A stretch of DNA of 64,000 bases from Streptomyces antarcticus (GTDB lineage: Bacteria > Actinomycetota > Actinomycetes > Streptomycetales > Streptomycetaceae), in assembly GCF_026627255.1 (NCBI RefSeq), contig NZ_JAPNLM010000014.1, forward strand, positions 1 through 64,000, written 5' to 3'. Below are positions 63,201 through 64,000 of the stretch, one piece after another; the stretch's first letter is position 1, and every line of letters begins with the position of its first letter. The translations under genes were made by a program, and so were the position numbers. Below the pieces are notes generated by a model, which saw nothing but the letters and a program-made list of their open reading frames with translations, did not search any database and was not told where the DNA came from.

Positions 63201-64000
63201 AGCTGCTCCCGGCGCAGCTCGGGCGGGGCGAAGCCGAGCAGGCCGACGCCCCAGGGGAGGTCCCCCAGCCGCTCGGCGGTCTCGGCGAGGAGCCGGCGTA
63301 CGTCCGGGCCCTCCATCACCGCGAGCGCCAGGTACGGGACCCCGCCCTCGGCGGCCACCGCCGCGGCGAAGGCCGCCCGGTCGCTGACCCGGGTCATCGG
63401 GCCCTGCGCGACGGCCAGCGGCCGCCCGAGCGGCCGGCTCCGTACGGCTGCCTCCAGGTGCCCGCTGACGGCTGCCCGTACGGCCTGGAGCACGCCCGCC
63501 GTCGTCCGGTAGCGGGCGGCGAGCCGGGCCGCCGAGGCGCCGTCCTGCCCGACCGGCAGCAGCTGCCCGCGCAGGTCCCGGGCGCCGAGCAGGGCGGCCA
63601 CCGGTCCCTCTGGCGGGGTCAGGCCCGGCCGGGAGTACACGCGGTGCCCGTCCGCGATCCGGGTCTCCGAACCGTCCATCGCCCGCAAGGCGTCGGCGAC
63701 TTCGGCGGGCAGCCCGGGTTCGCCCTCCGCCGTCAGGGCGAGCTGTACGTCGAGCAGGACCCCGGCGGCCCCGCCTGCGACGGCCGCCGCCGCGGTGTGC
63801 CGGCCGATCCCGCCGTACGCCCGTACGGGCACTCCCGCGAGGCGGGGGTCGGCGAGCAGCTGCTGGAGGAGCACGAAGGTGGTGGCGCCGCCCACCCGGC
63901 CACCCGCCTCGTGCCCCTTGGCGACGAGGCCCCGCGCCCCGGCGGCCACGGCGGCCAGCGCCTCCGCCGGGCCGGTGACCTCGGCCCACACCCGGGGCCG
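57206..64000 (-). CDS. Iterative PKS: nitronate monooxygenase/enoyl reductase-KS-AT-ACP-KR (partial)
   Basis: At least 2,264 residues; the frame is open to the right edge, so the true start lies beyond 64000. From the edge: an FMN-dependent nitronate-monooxygenase-like domain (LVAKGHEAGGRVGGATTFVL; RFVFEGLECGGHVGPR) as in PfaD enoyl reductases, missing only its first ~70 residues; KS (about residues 566-1010 counting from 63991; VDAACASSLAALDL, EAHGTGT); AT (about 1115-1410; FLFPGQGSQRTGML, AGHSYGELTALW); ACP (about 1640-1717; LEADLSVDSIKR); KR (about 1980-2237; VVLLTGGGRGITARTALAL, NRGQSDYAAANDALDG). All catalytic residues look intact. Fusion of the enoyl reductase to the N-terminus of the KS is unusual; PfaD is normally separate. 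A partial-gene call is certain from the open frame. Confidence 0.95.
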   Translation of the reverse strand, partial: RPRVWAEVTGPAEALAAVAAGARGLVAKGHEAGGRVGGATTFVLLQQLLADPRLAGVPVRAYGGIGRHTAAAAVAGGAAGVLLDVQLALTAEGEPGLPAEVADALRAMDGSETRIADGHRVYSRPGLTPPEGPVAALLGARDLRGQLLPVGQDGASAARLAARYRTTAGVLQAVRAAVSGHLEAAVRSRPLGRPLAVAQGPMTRVSDRAAFAAAVAAEGGVPYLALAVMEGPDVRRLLAETAERLGDLPWGVGLLGFAPPELRREQLAAVAEVHPPYAVIAGGTPAQAAPLEAAGTRTHLHVPSPGLLERYLAEGARRFVFEGLECGGHVGPRASFPLWEEQIERLLACPEPEALDVLFAGGVHDARSAAMAAAAAAPLADRGARVGVLMGTAYLFTAEAVAAGAVLPRFQRAAVECTETVLLRTAPGHATRCAATPYAETFEATRLRLAESGAQPREVWEELERLNLGRLRIASKGLRRPATGTARTTGSPPDAGAQDPAGASSGGLEAVGEEQQYADGLFMLGQAAALRSGTTTVAALHAQVTDGATGLLERRARALAAPGPVTAAADPLDIAIVGMACAYPGAPDLASYWARILAGADAVTEVPAERWDPALYYDPDPARAGERTPSRWGGFLGPVPFDALAHGIPPASLAGIEPVQLLALEISARALADAGYDKGRDFDRSRTSVVFGAEAGTELAGAYGLRALHPSYLGELPPELDAQLPRLTEDSFPGVLANVIAGRVANRLDLGGANCTVDAACASSLAALDLACRQLRDKDSDMVLCGGADVHNGINDYLLFSSVRALSPGGRCRPFDADADGIALGEGVGALVLKRLADAERDGDRVYAVVKAVGAASDGRSLGLTAPRPEGQRRALERAYARAGITPGEVGLVEAHGTGTVVGDRTELTVLTALFTASGAAPGACALGSVKSQLGHTKCAAGLAGLIKAARAVHAGVRPPTLHLETPNPAWRARSSPFFFDTEARPWAAPPGRRIAGVSAFGFGGTNYHAVLAGYDGAEEPAHGVEEWPAELFCFRGQDRRAAGRAMARLAARLEENDAAGRPWTLRDLAAETAAGPGVIRVAVVAADLDELAARLERARAFAAGAGVHVREESADPGRVAFLFPGQGSQRTGMLGELFMAFPALRTLLDEAPDTVVSAVFPPSAFTPTERAAQRAAVTDTRVAQPALGLAGSAAHRLLGALGVRPDCVAGHSYGELTALWAAGAYDTGTLLRLSACRAEAIVAAAGADPGTMAAVAAAPEEVREIAARAGCAVANHNAPRQCVVSGTTAAVTGAVAALRAAGLTAEPIPVACAFHSPVVAGASAALAAELAATELRPAAVPVWSNTTAGPYPEAAEDVRGLLARQLAEPVRFAEQVEAMYAAGVRTFVEAGPGRVLSGLVGRILRGRPHTAVPLDVPGEHGLVRLVSALAELAAAGVPVAPEALFRGRTGRLPERAPRRPGWLVDGHLVRTADGTPVAGGLQPARRVLPAAEPPASGLPASGLSASAQPAVGMTAPTAGAAAAAEPAATLPAAAPRVTGAAPADGHREAAVMEYLRGSRALVEAQRDVLLGYLGAAPGGRAATSPADAAPAVDAVDAVVTGDAARSIGVPVSAAAPEAPVHEARPAPADAPAGAPAAPGPRSAEEVMDVVLEIVHVRTGYPREMLDPELDLEADLSVDSIKRVEIIGALADRIGLPQDPGGSAESAVEELSRIKTLRGIVEWVTSRTPAPAPPVRPRPAVTTPTPTPAPAPAPAAAPAVGRLRVDVLPAPAPAGDPGALRGLRVGIVGDGQGVALALGGALRSHGAEVHLLGEAAAGYDGIVDLSALRAGAEPVLPEAFPGLQRALTGGVPRLLLVTAHGTPGAGLHGFARSCALEFPGRLVRAVEVHPKEDPERIAAQLLAELGCACEAGRDCSDGSNGPAANGTTPATTGGTTGGTDRAGGAAADGPASVGYTAEGVRVTRTPVPAPLPRTGPGVAPLAPGSVVLLTGGGRGITARTALALARSAPGCHVELIGRTPEPPPDGDGFGQALDRVALRAALIATGLRTPAEIEAAASRVLAAREVRAGLAALRAVAASVRYHCADVTDERAVRDVVAGVRARHGRLDGIVHGAGILRDGLLCDKAPEAFAEVFRTKVTGARHLAAAAAEHGPVPPPRFLVLFGSVAGVYGNRGQSDYAAANDALDGLARAWAESFPGRVLSVDWGPWAAESGGMVTPELERAYARRGIALIAPEAGTEALLAELTYGDDVQVVLMAGEGGGRG

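Noticed and set aside
46734..64000. Eicosapentaenoic acid synthesis
   Set aside because: The fused KS-AT-ACP-KR resembles PUFA synthases, but glycosyltransferase, methyltransferase and lack of tandem ACPs argue for a different product.

Overview
The window is high-GC DNA from an actinomycete, almost certainly Streptomyces or a close relative. Signs are the G/C-rich third codon positions, frequent GTG starts, purine-rich ribosome binding sites, an SsgA-like sporulation protein, a monomeric isocitrate dehydrogenase, an extracellular GH46 chitosanase, and many partner-switching (anti-sigma / anti-anti-sigma) proteins. There is no rRNA, CRISPR array, transposase or integrase. One tRNA-Pro(GGG) is present.

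Layout. 1-8.7 kb: secreted chitosanase with a palindromic operator, a DUF805 membrane protein, isocitrate dehydrogenase, a membrane protein, a small decayed region (a sulfatase/formylglycine-generating-enzyme deletion chimera and a truncated NB-ARC-like ATPase, both beside short tandem repeats), and a GH71 alpha-1,3-glucanase. 8.8-14.7 kb: a class V aminotransferase, cobF, a lutABC lactate-oxidation operon, a VOC protein and a DUF309 protein. 14.7-22.8 kb: tRNA-Pro, an orphan ATP-grasp ligase, and a run of small stress or envelope proteins (PRC-barrel, hydrophobic peptide, CsbD, DUF3618, DUF4235), interleaved with a haem-oxygenase-like iron enzyme, a three-gene nucleotidyltransferase/BON-like/phosphoesterase operon and an SsgA-like protein.

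22.8-38 kb is a signalling hub: MEDS-STAS and MEDS-ATPase proteins in a coupled pair, a 1,524-residue OsaA-like hybrid kinase with seven tandem HAMP-pair units, an ANTAR-GAF-PAS-SpoIIE phosphatase, a convergent RsbW-like ATPase, and another STAS/ATPase pair. YihY, CorA, GlxA-type regulator and isochorismatase-family genes lie among them. 38-46 kb: a 3-hydroxyisobutyryl-CoA hydrolase with mosaic codon usage, a UvrA-like ABC-F-type protein divergent from its likely TetR repressor, a short-chain dehydrogenase, an MFS transporter and a secreted phosphoesterase.

46.7-64 kb (minus strand, running off the right edge) is a tightly coupled biosynthetic operon: a nitronate-monooxygenase/enoyl-reductase-KS-AT-ACP-KR megasynthase, a KS-AT-DH-phosphopantetheinyl-transferase megasynthase, a stand-alone ACP with a proline-rich tail, an alpha/beta hydrolase, a family 1 glycosyltransferase, a two-part methyltransferase, and a catalytically dead galactokinase relative with a collagen-like N-terminus. 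Every junction overlaps or is nearly abutting. The domain set resembles PUFA-synthase or heterocyst-glycolipid-type PKSs, so a glycosylated, methylated reduced acyl chain is a reasonable but unproven product class.
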